This document shows positions 41,165 through 55,584 of a stretch of DNA of 64,000 nucleotides, one piece after another. Every line of letters starts with the position of its first letter. The stretch's first letter is position 1. Where the stretch lies: positions 868,001-932,000 of the forward strand of contig JAGVRJ010000013.1 of the NCBI GenBank assembly GCA_019059635.1, written 5' to 3'. The notes beneath the pieces are model-generated. The model saw only the letters and a list, made by a program, of their open reading frames with translations, did no database searches and was not told where the DNA came from. The translations under genes were made by a program, and so were the position numbers. This DNA comes from Proales similis. Its lineage: Eukaryota; Rotifera; Eurotatoria; Ploima; Proalidae.

Positions 41165-43023
41165 TTTCTTCTATTCCAACTTTCTGCTTCAGCTTACTCT
41201 ATTTTTAAAACTCTATTTCATTTTCAGCGCGGCCAAAGTTTGACGAGACGAGCTGAGAGAGTACTCTCGTGCGGCCGAGCAAAGGCCAGAATTAAGCTCA
41301 CACTTGCGACATTGCAAACAGAGCGGAATGTGTACAAAACAGAGTTGACATTGATCGAGTCGAGTTCTCTCGGATCAGAGTCGATTGAGCAATTAGTTTG
41401 AAGCCGGCGATCTTTTTATCCGACAATGCAGGAAGCGGATCAGGAGCGGCAATTAAGCGGCGGCCAGAGCCTGGCCAAGGCGGGGCATTTAGCCCGTTAG
41501 GCGCGGTTGAGTAAGAAGGGAGCACGGTTAAGCCGTTCGGCTCCTGTCTAGACGCGGCCACGAACAACTGAATCAACTTCAACATCCAATAATCTCGACG
41601 CCATTTCGTCTTCTTATCGTCGTTGAAAATCATTTGACAAAGACGACGACAACGCCAACCAAAGGATACGAGTGAGAGGGGCAAAAGAAAAAGAAAGATA
41701 CTCGGAGCGAAGCGAGCCAGAGACAATAGAGAGAAGGTGATGGGCTTGAGATTGCGGCATTTGTGCATTCGGTCTCAATTTACAGTTGACTTTCAAAATG
41801 AGCTATTCCTTTTGTATTTGTTGTCGACGAGTAGCAAACAGTGCGATGAGCAGGCAATATAAACTCGAGTCAAGTTAGAAGACCAGAACGATCGGAGTGA
41901 ATAAGAAACTTGAAAGCGAGAGAAAGAGAGAGAGAGAAGGCGAATGATTGAACGATTTGAGTGAAGTGAATCTGTGCGGTGAGCGAAATTAAGCGAGAGC
42001 GAACCGGCCCATTATTTCCAATTATTATAATAATTAATTCGTTGGTTTCAAATTTGAATTGAGTTCAGTTAAGTTGAATGGCTCGAGAGGAGAAGAAGAA
42101 GAGAACAACATGGAGCTGCCAGGTAGGCAAGGCAGAGGTAGGCATTATTAATGAGTCAGCAAGGCGAGTCGATGCGAGTTGTGTGTTGAATGTAAGCATC
42201 AGCAGCAGCATCAGAAGCATCATCATCGACATCGATCGAGCGGAAAGCGAATTGGTTGGCATGGCGCTCGGACAAGCGAGCTTTCAACTGCGACATGAGC
42301 ATGAGCGTTGGATAATTGGCCGACAAACTAGGCCGAGTAAACAACACGTAGTCGATCGACCGACTGGCCAGCCTGCCTACACGCCGCCCCGATCATCCCA
42401 ACCCATCCATCTCGCAATTGTAAATCGCTTCTGTGCGCCTCGCCTACTCCGCCCAAGCTATCATATCTAATTATGCTCGCGGCTCGCTGCAACTTTCAAC
42501 TGCCGAGCTAGTCTCGGCAGCTGGCAAGCGCACCTTGCCGCCCTCGATCCGGATCTGGGCGCCCAATTTGTTCGAAAGAGAGCAGAGAATCATTTAAAAC
42601 ATGAGAGAGAGAGCGAGTGAGATGCGGCCCGATGGTCGGAGTGGAGAGGCCTCGAGGCCGAGTGGACGCCAGATTGCTTTCCACTGCCCGTATGTGTTGA
42701 TGCGCACATCTATTCTGTTCTAGATTCTTGCTAGCCGCCTATGATGAAGAAAAACTAACTCGAAACGAGATTGCCAAACGCGATAGCATGACACATCCTG
42801 ACCGCCTGTTCAAACAATAGACGACTCAGAGGCCTCGCTATTTTAAAACAAATATTAAAGCACACTTGCGCGCGAATAATTCGAGCGGCGACGACGACGA
42901 CGACGACGACAATCGCAATACGGCAGCAACAAGCAAGTGAGCAATCGATCAACAAGCAGGGCAAAAATCAAATTTATTCCAATTTGTCAAGTTTGAGCAT
43001 TTGAACAAACAAACAAGCCAACT
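41165..43023. other. Intergenic region between divergent ASTE1 and EVI5
   Basis: About 1.86 kb. Contains a TATAAA near 41859 that could serve an upstream 5' exon of EVI5, purine-rich runs near 41920-41940, and a (CGA)n repeat at 42889-42910. Open frames of 130-156 codons occur on both strands but carry no family features. Confidence 0.4.
42889..42910. repeat. (CGA)n trinucleotide repeat
   Basis: Seven tandem CGA/CGAC units in the 5' flank of EVI5. Confidence 0.85.
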
Positions 43024-46000
43024 ATGACTAATAACACTGATGACGAGATCAGAGAGCTCTCCTCGCTGCCCAATCAAGACATCGATTTGCTCATCAAAAT
43101 GGAGCAGGCCAACAAGTAAACCTTTCGATTAGATTTGAAAAGTCTTGTGTTCTTAAGTCGATTTGATGATGCAGAGAATTGGAGACAAACTTTCGCTCGG
43201 CACATTCCATACTGAACGCGTCACCTTCGCCCAGCTCGGAATCGCCCTCCCGTCAAGGTTCGATCGGCAGCGTGGAGATCATCAACGCCGATCCAGCATG
43301 TGAGTGGCCTCTCTCTGCGTCTTGCTTGAGCGAGTAAGAGACTAAAAAATGCGATTCGCAGTCTTGAAGAGCAACGACGAGGTCAGCTGGGAGCTCTGGA
43401 ATCAGATAATTAACGACTGGAGCAGCTGGTCGAAGAAGAAGCCGGCCTTGTTGAAAGAGTACATTCGTCAAGGCATCCCGATCTACCTACGTCCACTCGC
43501 CTGGCAGTATTTGTGCGGTGCCGATGCCACCGACTCCAAAGAGCGCTACAGGGAATATCTCAAGAAGCAGTCGGCCTGCGAGAAGCTCATAAGACGCGAC
43601 ATAGACCGCACCTATCCGGACCACGAGTTCTTCCGCAACTCAGTCGGCCAAGAAAGTCTGTTCAATGTGATGAAGGCCTATTCCATTCACGACCCGGAGG
43701 TCGGCTACTGCCAGGGCAGCGCCTTTATTTGCGGCCTCCTTCTCATGCAGGTAAGGACGTCACTTCTTCACTTGGACGCGCTCGCGCTTTTAATTACTCT
43801 CTTCTTGTGCAGAGCATACCAGAAGAGGAAGCGTTTGCCATTTTGGTTCAGATAATGAAGGACTATCAAATGAGAGAGATCTACAAGCCGAATATGTACT
43901 ATCTCGGCCTGTGCATGTTCCAGTTTGAGAAAACAGTCGAGGTAGGCAAATTGTAGCTTCGATTTTAGTTCGCGTCGAGTTCAAGCCCTATTCAAGGAGC
44001 TGATGCCTGATCTCTACAATCACTTTGTCGTGAATGGCTTTCACACGTCCATGTACTGCAGTAGCTGGTTCCTCACGCTGTTCACGACCTCGTTGCCGCT
44101 CAACCTCGTCTGCCGCATATTCGACATTTTCCTCAATGAGGTTACAACGCTCAGCGGCCGCTTTTTTTCTCATTTCTCATCTAACCGCTGCCTTTGAAGG
44201 GTCTCGAAATTGTGTTTAGAGTGGGACTAGCCCTGCTAGAGTACCATAAAGAAAACTTGATGTCACTCGACATGGAAGGAATGCTTAAAGTAAGTCACTT
44301 TTGCCGCTCTGATTCTGCCTAGTGCTCTGTGTCGTCTCAAAAAAAAACACAAAAAAAACGCATCCACGTTGGCTTTGCTCGAGTCAAAGAGACACTAGAG
44401 CACTTGCCAACGCGACTATATCAAAAGGCAACTGAGTAATTGAATATGAAATTGTAAATGGCAACGAACCGCTCGGTTAGGAGTCCTAGAAGCTAGGACG
44501 CGCGCGCGTTTAAAAGAAGACCCAACGGTTAAGCGCGCGCGCGCGTGCGACTGCCCTCAATCATCGAGGCGGCCGCTCAAGCGGCTTCATAAATTCATAA
44601 GGCAGTCTGAGGAGAGTAGAAGCTTTTCTCAATCAGAGTTCATACGCGCACACACACACACACTCCTCACGCTGCTTGTGTAGTTGGCTTAAGGCAAGAG
44701 GCTAATCCCAACACCTTGCTCAACACATTACTCAATCGCCTCCATCCTCAAATAACAACGAGCCAGATAGGTATTTGAATGCTCGTTCAAGTAGGCCAAT
44801 TACGAATGGCAAATATCAAATCGCGTATGTAGGCCGACGGTTATCAGGCAGATGATGATGATGATGATTGTCAGAACGGAGCTTAAATTTAAACACATGC
44901 AGCGAGCTGCGAGGCAAGTAGCATTGGGCCGGTGAGCCAGCGCGCTGCTGGTTGAGAGCATCAAACGAGAGAGCGAGAATGTTGCATTCATTCAATTGGA
45001 GCGTTTGTAGGAGCCGAGTGAAATTGAGTTCAAACAGCGGCACTGGATCAATTGAATGCGAATGTCAGGCGAAATTAAATCTCATCTATTGATTCGAATG
45101 AGTTTGGTGATCGCGCGTCCGTCTTGTCTCAGTTGTGTGGCGCGTATCTAGGTCATTTGATGAGTGGCCAGCGAGTTGGCCTTTTTTTATTAGAATTTGA
45201 GATATTTGATTGCGAGCTTTGACATAATTTCATATTAATGAATTGAAGCAGGCGCTGTCTTATTAGAATTTAAATGGATGCTGCTCGATTTCTGGCCAAT
45301 CTGAACCTTTAATTTAACGAGCGTCAAATCAGGCGCAGCAGTGGCCCGCCCCAGATAGGTCAAGTCGCTGAGAGCAGCTCATTACCTTCGCTCGCCTTCT
45401 AGTCCACGCTCTAATCCGACATTCTCTGTCTTTCTCTTGCCACTAGACATGGAGCGATTTAGAGAACTCTACCAAGTAAGTCAGGCCCTTGTCCAAAGAG
45501 CAGAGCACTAGCAGACCCTTGTCCACGCATTTCTGTCGAGCCCATTTTCTAAACTCTTTGGTTTTTAGTACTTTCAAAAAGAGCTGCCAAGTCGACACGA
45601 GAACGATCACGAGAATGTTCTGGCTCGCGCGTTTTCGGTTCGATACAACGGCAAGAAAATGAAAAAGTAAGCTTCTGGACCATAGAGCCATTAAACTGCC
45701 AGAGCTTCAATTTCGCTTGCACAATGCAGATACGAAAAGGACTATTCGATATTTAAGAAGGAAGAACAAGAAGAACAAGTGGAGATTAGAGTAAGTAGTC
45801 GAAGCCAGAAGCAGACTCTGCCTGTCTAGCTGAGTGAACGTTCGCCAATTAGCGACTGAGAGGAGAGAACAAGCAGCTGAAGCAGCGCATCGAACGTTTG
45901 GAGAGCGTAAGTTATTTCTGGTCATGCAGATTTGTTCTGAAATCTGGTTCAATTCTGGCTAAAGGAGAGTGCAAGTCTCGCGCAGCGCTTGATCGACGGT

Positions 46001-47235
46001 CAAGTCGTGAATGCCCAGAACGCCGAGTGCATCGACATATTGAAGAATGATAATCAAAAGCTGAGAGATAGACTGAGCCAGCTGGAGGTCGAACTGGCCA
46101 GCGAGAGAAGCAGGAATCTGGAAATAGTTGAAGTGCGCAACGAGAAAATGCAGCTGCAGGACAAAGTCGACTCGTTGCTCAAAGAGAATAACATGCTACG
46201 CGAGACGCCCAACACTCAGCGTCTAGAAGAAGAGCTTGTGCAGGTGAAAATGAGAGAGGCCGAGGCGCAGCTGGCCATCAAGGAACTGCAAAAGACGATT
46301 CATGTGCTCAATCTTGAGTATGAAGAGTTTCTGTCTAATCGAAGCGCGGCTGTCATTTCGCTGTCCAACAGCAGCCCATCGATAACGGAGATGCGCAACG
46401 CAAATTTGAACAAAAGCGAGTCTCAGGCGCTCGAAGAAGAACTGCTCAAGTTCAAGCTGAAAGACGCAGAGCAGAGCAGTGAGCTCAAGTCGCTTAATTT
46501 GCGTCTCATGCAGCTCGACACCGAGAAGCAGGTCGCCTACAACCAAGTAAAGCGAAAAGAGAGCGAGAACGGCGAGCTGCGAGCGCAACTGCAAGAGAGC
46601 AAAAATCGCGAGAGCGAGTACAAATCGCAAATATCGTCGTTCAGACGTCAGCTCGACGATAAAGAGACGCGACTCAAGGAGATGAACATGAGCCACAAGT
46701 TGAAGGAGGCCGAAGACGCTCATCTCATCGCCGAGCTGAAGCAGCGCGTTGCCGGCCTTGAAGTCCACATTCAAGAGCTGGTCACCGCCGGTCAGCTGAA
46801 CGAAAACGACAACAAGCTGAACATTTACAACGGTTCCACAGACGACATCCGATCGAGCCTTCTATCTTCCAACACTTCACTTGATCTCCTCTCCGGCCCC
46901 AAGTCGTTAGTCAAAGCAAAGCTCACCTCAAGTCTTTCGAATGGCGTCGCCGCCCCCGACCCGCAGTCCTCCTCCTCCTCTGGCAAACTAAAAAGGTAAA
47001 GAGTCAGCAGCATCGCTTAGATGGCGAAAAAGCTTAACAATTTCCTTAAAGCCGCCTGCTGAGTAGAAGTCAAAGTGAAGAGGTGAGAGAAGAAGATCTG
47101 ACCGAGAGAGAACAGGCAGTTGGACCAGTGCAAATCGACGAAGAGCAAACCGATGGCCAAGAGGCGGGCAGTGACCACACCACTGAGTCAAGCGGGCAAA
47201 ACAAGGCCGAGACGGCCGGCATTGAGGTCGCCTGA
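43024..47235 (+). CDS. EVI5: EVI5-type TBC domain Rab GTPase-activating protein
   Basis: Eleven exons: 43024-43115, 43175-43299, 43362-43750, 43813-43941, 43997-44140, 44200-44289, 45569-45666, 45730-45790, 45853-45906, 45965-46995, 47052-47235; 798 residues, close to human EVI5 (about 810). The short Ser-rich N terminus is followed by a TBC domain (about 107-330) with the arginine finger in IRRDIDRTYP (about Arg155) and the glutamine finger YCQG (about 188-191), so RabGAP catalysis should be intact. Then comes a long coiled coil with the family blocks EEQVEIRRLRGENKQLKQRIE and SASLAQRLIDGQV. EVI5 acts on Rab11 and Rab35-type GTPases at recycling endosomes and centrosomes and holds back mitotic entry. 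One intron (44290-45568) is about twenty times longer than the rest. EVI5-like paralogue cannot be excluded. Confidence 0.94.
44290..45568 (+). other. Long sixth intron of EVI5 with a candidate cassette exon
   Basis: The only long intron of the gene, placed exactly between the TBC domain and the coiled coil. It contains a hairpin-forming repeat and alternating CG tracts (listed separately), a (GAT)n run near 44852-44868, and a stretch 45447-45475 with a good polypyrimidine acceptor and a GTAAGT donor that may be an optional exon. Confidence 0.6.
44483..44549. repeat. Inverted repeat and alternating CG tracts
   Basis: GTCCTAG and CTAGGAC face each other at 44483-44499 with a 3-base loop, immediately followed by CG alternation (to 44508) and a second, longer CG alternation at about 44533-44549. 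Such sequence can form a cruciform and Z-DNA. Confidence 0.8.
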
Positions 47236-47557
47236 ACGTACGTGCAAGACAGTCAAACGCTTTTTAATTTCCGACCGATCTAAAACGTATTCGAGGCGCA
47301 TTTTTTTTTTTATTTGCCCATCCAGTGTGGCTTTCTTGCTTCTCTTTTTGTTGGAAACACCGACGGCGCTTTGTTTTTTGTTTTATTTCTAGTTTACTTG
47401 CGCTCAAGATCACTGAATTCAGAACTTGGCCAAGTCTCACATTTATCACTCTGTTGCTTCGAACCGCCCGTGCTAATTCATCGACAGCTCGTATGATTGG
47501 ATCAAATCGTGCTGTTCGTCTAGCTACTTATTTATTTGCTTGTTTGATTGACGTTTG

Positions 47558-47563
47558 AATAAA
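47558..47563 (+). terminator. Poly(A) signal of EVI5
   Basis: AATAAA about 320 bases after the EVI5 stop; the first clear copy downstream. Confidence 0.55.
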
Positions 47564-48790
47564 AGTAACAAACTCGAGAAAAGCTGTCTATTTCAGTTTT
47601 CTCGCTCGACTCTTTGCCCCATTGAGATCCCTTCCAGTCTCGTACAGTTTTTCGCCTTTATTTCATTGCGGCAAGAGTTCGGCCTCTTTTCTCGCTTCTC
47701 ATTCTTTCTCTCTCTCTCTCTCTACATCTTCCTCTTGTGGCGATTTACGATCAAGTCAATCAAGTAGTCGAACTGTGTATTAAATTAGCCAAATTGAGTA
47801 TAAAGCATAGAAAAACCAGAGAGAAAAGCAGAGAGAAGAAGGAAAGGAGAGAAAAGCAGAGAGTGGCAACAGAAAAATAATTAGAATTGATTGCCTTGCA
47901 TTCAGGTGGTCGATGCGAGTATCTTTAGTTCATTTGTATTTTTTCATTTGTTGTTGATACTGATGAGCATAAATCGGCGCTCGAGTTGGCGAATGGCTTC
48001 AGCAGACTCGACTTTGAATAAAAAGTGCCAAAGAAGTGGTTCGAGTTGAAAGAGTCAGACAGTTCGATTGGTGAAATAAATGATTAAGCGGATTAAACAA
48101 GGCGAAAGCATTGCCTAGGACAGCCGAACAGCAGCTGGGAAATTCATGCAGAAAAGCAGACAAAGAGACAGGCAGAGGGACAGATTGAGAGAGACAGAGA
48201 AAGAAGAAGCACAGAGTAACAGGCGCTCGAGCAGAAAATAATTTAGTATAAAGGCAGCTGGTTTTTTTTGTGTGTGTGTTTTATGTTATAAACTCGAAGT
48301 GTTTTCTTTTATTTAATATTTGTTTTGTTTATAGGAAAAGAAAAGAGCATGACCGAATTCACAAACACAAATAGAAAAGGAAGAAAAAGAGAGAGAGAGA
48401 AAAATTACTCAAACGTGAGACAAATACATTGTTAGGCAAAGTAAAGTGGAAAAGTAGACAGACAGTGATTACGAGCAGTGATCAAGAGCGAAGGGAAAGG
48501 GTGACCAAGAGCAAGAATCAAACAGAGATTGAGTGAGTGGATGAGACCAGGAGGCTAGCTGGACCGGATTTAAAACGTTGATCTGAAGCAGGACAAGACA
48601 GGTGGTCAATGCGCGCTGGGACTGAGTTCGTGGTCTGAGAGTTTGCGTAATGCTCGTCCGAGTCTAAACAGCATTGACAATATACTTACGTGTGCCCGGA
48701 GCAAGTCGCACGAGTCGGTGAATAGGTTCAATTGAGGGTTGATTGCAAATATCTGTTCGAAGCGACTTGTATTCGAATTGTTGATTTTTT

Positions 48791-48796
48791 TTTATT
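48791..48796 (-). terminator. Poly(A) signal of the B55 gene
   Basis: AATAAA on the minus strand about 200 bases after the stop at 48996. A second copy at 48308-48313 could give a longer 3' UTR. Confidence 0.5.
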
Positions 48797-48995
48797 TTTG
48801 GCTATTGGTTGTCAATTAGCAATGGCATCAGCAGCAGCACAAGGGTTGGAGTAGTGGTAGTAGAAGCAGAAAGATAAAAAGTCTCAATTCAGTCGAGCAT
48901 TGAAAGCCGGCCAGGGAATGAACGTGGTGGTCAAGATGGACGTCGAAGCTCGAAGCCATAGATCGACTGCTGAAAGCAAGCAGCCACTCGGGGCC

Positions 48996-51048
48996 TTAGA
49001 GCGACATTGAGTTTATAGAGGCCGTGTTCGCCGAGTGTCCGGTATCGATCAGACCTCCGTTCCTTTCTGAGATGATCGGCTGGCTTGAATTTTTATACTT
49101 TAGATCGTTATTGCTCGAAGAAACACTTATGTACGGCGAGTTGCTTCCCATTTCTCCATTCTCGTAGCAAACCTCGGCCGGTCCTGTTTGATATGGAGAG
49201 GAGGAGACCGATGACGACGGCGACGACGATGACGGCGATGACGGAGAGTAAAATGAAGTGTTCAAACACAACTGCTGCCCGTTTGAGGAAAAGTTGACGC
49301 TGGACGCTGCGGTCTGCTCGGTGCCGGGCGCTTGGCTCGCTGCACAGGCGTTGAAAGGCGACGAGATGTTCATAGCGGCCGGGGATACCAAGTCTTCGTT
49401 CATGGGCGTTGAGCCAACCGGCTGCGAAGTGCTCGGCTGTGTTGAGTTTAAAGCGGCACTGGCAGCGTGAAATGTCTCAGAGCGGATCTGATGAGCGACT
49501 GGCTTGTTGTAGTAAATGTACAAATTGTTCGTTGCAGCGATGGCCACAATGTCCTCTCGGGGATGCCAGCTGGTGTGCAGGATCTTTTTGGTGTAATCAA
49601 GACTCTCAATATTGACCACGTCTCGATCGACTTGATTTGACTTGACACCGTTGGCGCCGGCTCGTTTGCTCAGCGACGCGTCGCTCGTCATGCCATTGTT
49701 CTGCACTCTCTTAGGCCTAAGCGGCTGGCGCGCCCTCATCTGATCTCTGGTGCACTCGAACAGCTTCTCTTGCTTGCTGCTTCTGTTGAACGCCTTGAAA
49801 AAGTTGTTGTACGAGCCGCTGAGTATTTGCTGGTCATCGGCGCTCCAGTTGCATTCGAACTTGTCGAATATGCAGTCGTTTTCGTACAGCACGCACAGCT
49901 TGTTCCTCAGGTAGTCGTGTACGCTGTAAGTTTCGATCGGCTTGTGTGTCATGTTCAAGTCCCAGATTTTCACCTGCAGGTAGTCACGAGTGCACAAGTA
50001 GCGTCCAGAGTGGCTGAATTTCACGTCCGAGATGCTGCTGATTATTTCGGAGAAGAAGTTCTTGGCGCTCGGGTCCTCTCGCTCCTCGAACACTTGGGCA
50101 TGAGTGTCGCAGAGGGCAGACTGGCGCATGTCGCACAGACGAATGATTCCCTTGCTGCTGCTGTAGGCCAGCAGGTTGCACTCGATCGGGTGAAACTCGG
50201 CCGCGGTGATCACCTCAGTGAGCTCCTCCATGTTGACTGGCTTTATGTCGACAATGTTAAAACTCTGATTTGTGATTTCAATGTGCCACAGGTTGATGCG
50301 CAAGTCGTCCGCCGACATGAACGTCTCCTGGTCGCTGTTGAGCGATATCGAGTTTATGTGGTAGGTGTGCGCGTTGGCAAATACACGCTTGGGCATCGCT
50401 TCCACCTCGGTCCGGTCCATGTAGTTGACCACGGGCACGGCCAGCGTTCGCACGTAGCTGTCGTGCCGAAGCGAGTCTGACATGAGCACATCGGTGCGCT
50501 CACAGGACACCGCCGGCTTGCGACGCTCTCTGATCTTCCACAATTTGATTGTCTTGTCGTTCGTCGATAAGAGAAAGTGCGCCATGTTCTTTCGTCTGAG
50601 CCACTTGATTTTGTTTATTTTCTCTTCGATCTCCAAACTCTTCAGGTAGTCGAACTCGGCCTCGTGGCTCTGAAATGTGCTGTACACATTGTAGTCGGTG
50701 CTACGTGACAGAGAGCCGGGCTCACTGCTGCTCATGAACTCGTCGTTAACACTCGCTTTGTGTCGCGCCTGGTCCCGCTGAAATATGACTATGCGGCCAC
50801 CTTTGTCGCCGGTGGCCAGCAGTTCGCCGTCCTCGTTGAACTCGACCGTCGAGATAATGTCCGCGTCGTTTACTTCTTCGTCCATCGTTCCTTTCACTTG
50901 AGAGAAATACCATTGAACGTCGGCATCGTCACCGGCTTTTTCCGTGCGATTTCCGAGCCCATTGCATAGGCTGGTCGCCTCTACACCAACGACTAAAATT
51001 AGGCCCTTCAGCGCGCAAGAAGCAATCAGCTAGACACTTACCGCTCAT
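48996..51048 (-). CDS. PPP2R2: PP2A regulatory subunit B55 (PPP2R2 family) with extended C terminus
   Basis: Two coding exons: 51048-51042 (Met-Ser plus one base) and 50992-48996; 667 residues. B55 is a seven-bladed WD40 propeller that targets the PP2A A/C core to substrates such as CDK sites. Near-identical family blocks run through residues about 25-480: [134 protein letters not shown] and [10 protein letters not shown]. Vertebrate B55 ends just after the last blade (NNLYIFQDK, about 447 residues); here about 150 more residues follow the matching NNLYIYYNK, rich in Ser, Pro and Asn and probably disordered. The inner blades carry small insertions. An in-frame stop precedes the ATG, fixing the start. 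Confidence 0.95.
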
Positions 51049-52222
51049 CTCGGTGTCGTTCGATTCCCACTCCACTTTGACTGCTGGCTTAAAAAATTAA
51101 TTTTTGTGAATTCAAGTAAAACGGTCCGCCGATTTATAAATATAACGGATATTCAATCTAGAGACAAGATTTGACAGTTTACTAGCTGAGAGCAAGCTGA
51201 AGCGAGGCCAGCGGGCGCAGTCTTGACACGGTTTTGGGACGTTTTTAAAGAGCTACATGTTTATCGAGCGATCGAGAGCCGCAAGTCGCAAATGGTGAAG
51301 AGCGATTTGATGCGAGCACAAACTTGCGAGCAGATGCGGCTAATCTTCGTGTCTTATGCAAAGCTAACATTCAAGCTTCTCTTTCTCTCACTTGTTTCTC
51401 TCTCTGCTTTCGGCCTCCATCCTCAATTCACGCATCGCATTAAAACGGCTCTATGCTTTTAGGAGATGATGGTAGAGTGAATGTACGATGTGAATGCAAT
51501 GTTGATCAATCTATCAAAAGAGAGCGCTTGCTTATAAGCGCTGCCTCCATCATTATGAGACCCAAGGGGTCCCGGTCTGGCCGATAAGGGCCCTCTCCCC
51601 CCTCCGCATCCACTCTCACCGCAGGATGTTGATGTTAGACATGACAAATTTAAGCTCGTCTTCTTAGACGCCAGTTAACGCCGACATTTGGGCGTGTGCC
51701 GTTTGTCTTTCTCAATCCGATCGTTACCTCTTCTGCGCTCTCCTCTTTTCCTCGACTGCGGACTCATGATTGTGATTAACATTTCTTCCAATTCGCTCAG
51801 TTCCGCTTCAATTTTCCTCGACTGGCTATAATTAGCTTCTTGCCTCGGTCACCTTCCCTTCTCTTTTCTCTCTCCTTCCCTCTCTCTCTCTCTCTTTCTA
51901 TTTAATCAATTTAATCAGCTAAAAGATCATGACAGGAAGGTAGAGCAATTTTCAATTTCGAATCGAACGCCAAATAATCGTCAGCCAGACAAATAAATTG
52001 TGCTCAAGAGTGACAATGAGCAGAAAATTAGCAGCGAGTTTTGGTTGCCCAGAGCAACAGTGCGTTCAGTCGCTCCTCAAATTCCGCACAGATGTGTGAG
52101 AAACGGTGAGTCAGGCCGCGTTTGCATCGCAGAATAACTCAAACTTATCTAAATTCTCTGTTTTTATTTTGATTTCAAACAGACCGTGAGCAAATTTGGC
52201 AAACTTGGATCAGAGAGCAAGA
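51049..52222. other. Divergent region between the B55 gene and KIFAP3
   Basis: About 1.17 kb separating two head-to-head genes. Contains the TATA-like element of the B55 gene and a (CT)n run near 51880-51897. No supported coding region. Confidence 0.45.
51131..51145 (-). promoter_or_regulatory. Candidate TATA element of the B55 gene
   Basis: Minus strand reads TATATTTATAAAT about 85-95 bases before the B55 start codon, a suitable distance for a 55-65 base 5' UTR. Confidence 0.35.
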
Positions 52223-55387
<3,165 letters not shown>

Positions 55388-55417
55388 CCGACCCCTCCGG
55401 CCTCAATGTTGTTTTTT

Positions 55418-55423
55418 TTTATT
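55418..55423 (-). terminator. Poly(A) signal of RFC1
   Basis: AATAAA on the minus strand about 165 bases after the RFC1 stop and only 31 bases from the KIFAP3 stop, so 3' ends overlap. Confidence 0.6.
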
Positions 55424-55584
55424 CAAGAATATAATTTGTGCTGATTGAGACAGGAATACAATTCGTGCGGCATCAGGCATTCAGTCCACCAATTTTTTTA
55501 ATTTGTTCTGGTTCAAATTTGATTGTTGCTTTAGAAGAGATTATTTAAAGACAATTTGAATTGATTCGTTAAAATAATTGCGCT

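Larger units (their letters stand above)
47236..48995. other. Intergenic region between convergent EVI5 and the B55 gene
   Basis: About 1.76 kb holding the 3' UTRs of both genes. Candidate poly(A) signals are at 47558 (+) and 48791 or 48308 (-). Repeats: (CT)n near 47707-47723, purine-rich runs near 47820-47870 and 48375-48400. No supported coding region. Confidence 0.45.

Noticed and set aside
41298-41768. Minus-strand frame of 156 codons with an ATG and a hydrophobic start upstream of ASTE1
   Set aside because: A frame of this length is expected by chance a few times in this window; no domain, poly(A) signal or clear cleavage-site pattern supports a secreted peptide.
42078-42470. Plus-strand frame of 130 codons upstream of EVI5
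   Set aside because: Mixed composition without recognisable motifs, and it does not splice in frame to EVI5.
49770-50480. Antisense frame of 236 codons within the B55 exon
   Set aside because: Shadow of the highly conserved B55 coding sequence on the other strand.
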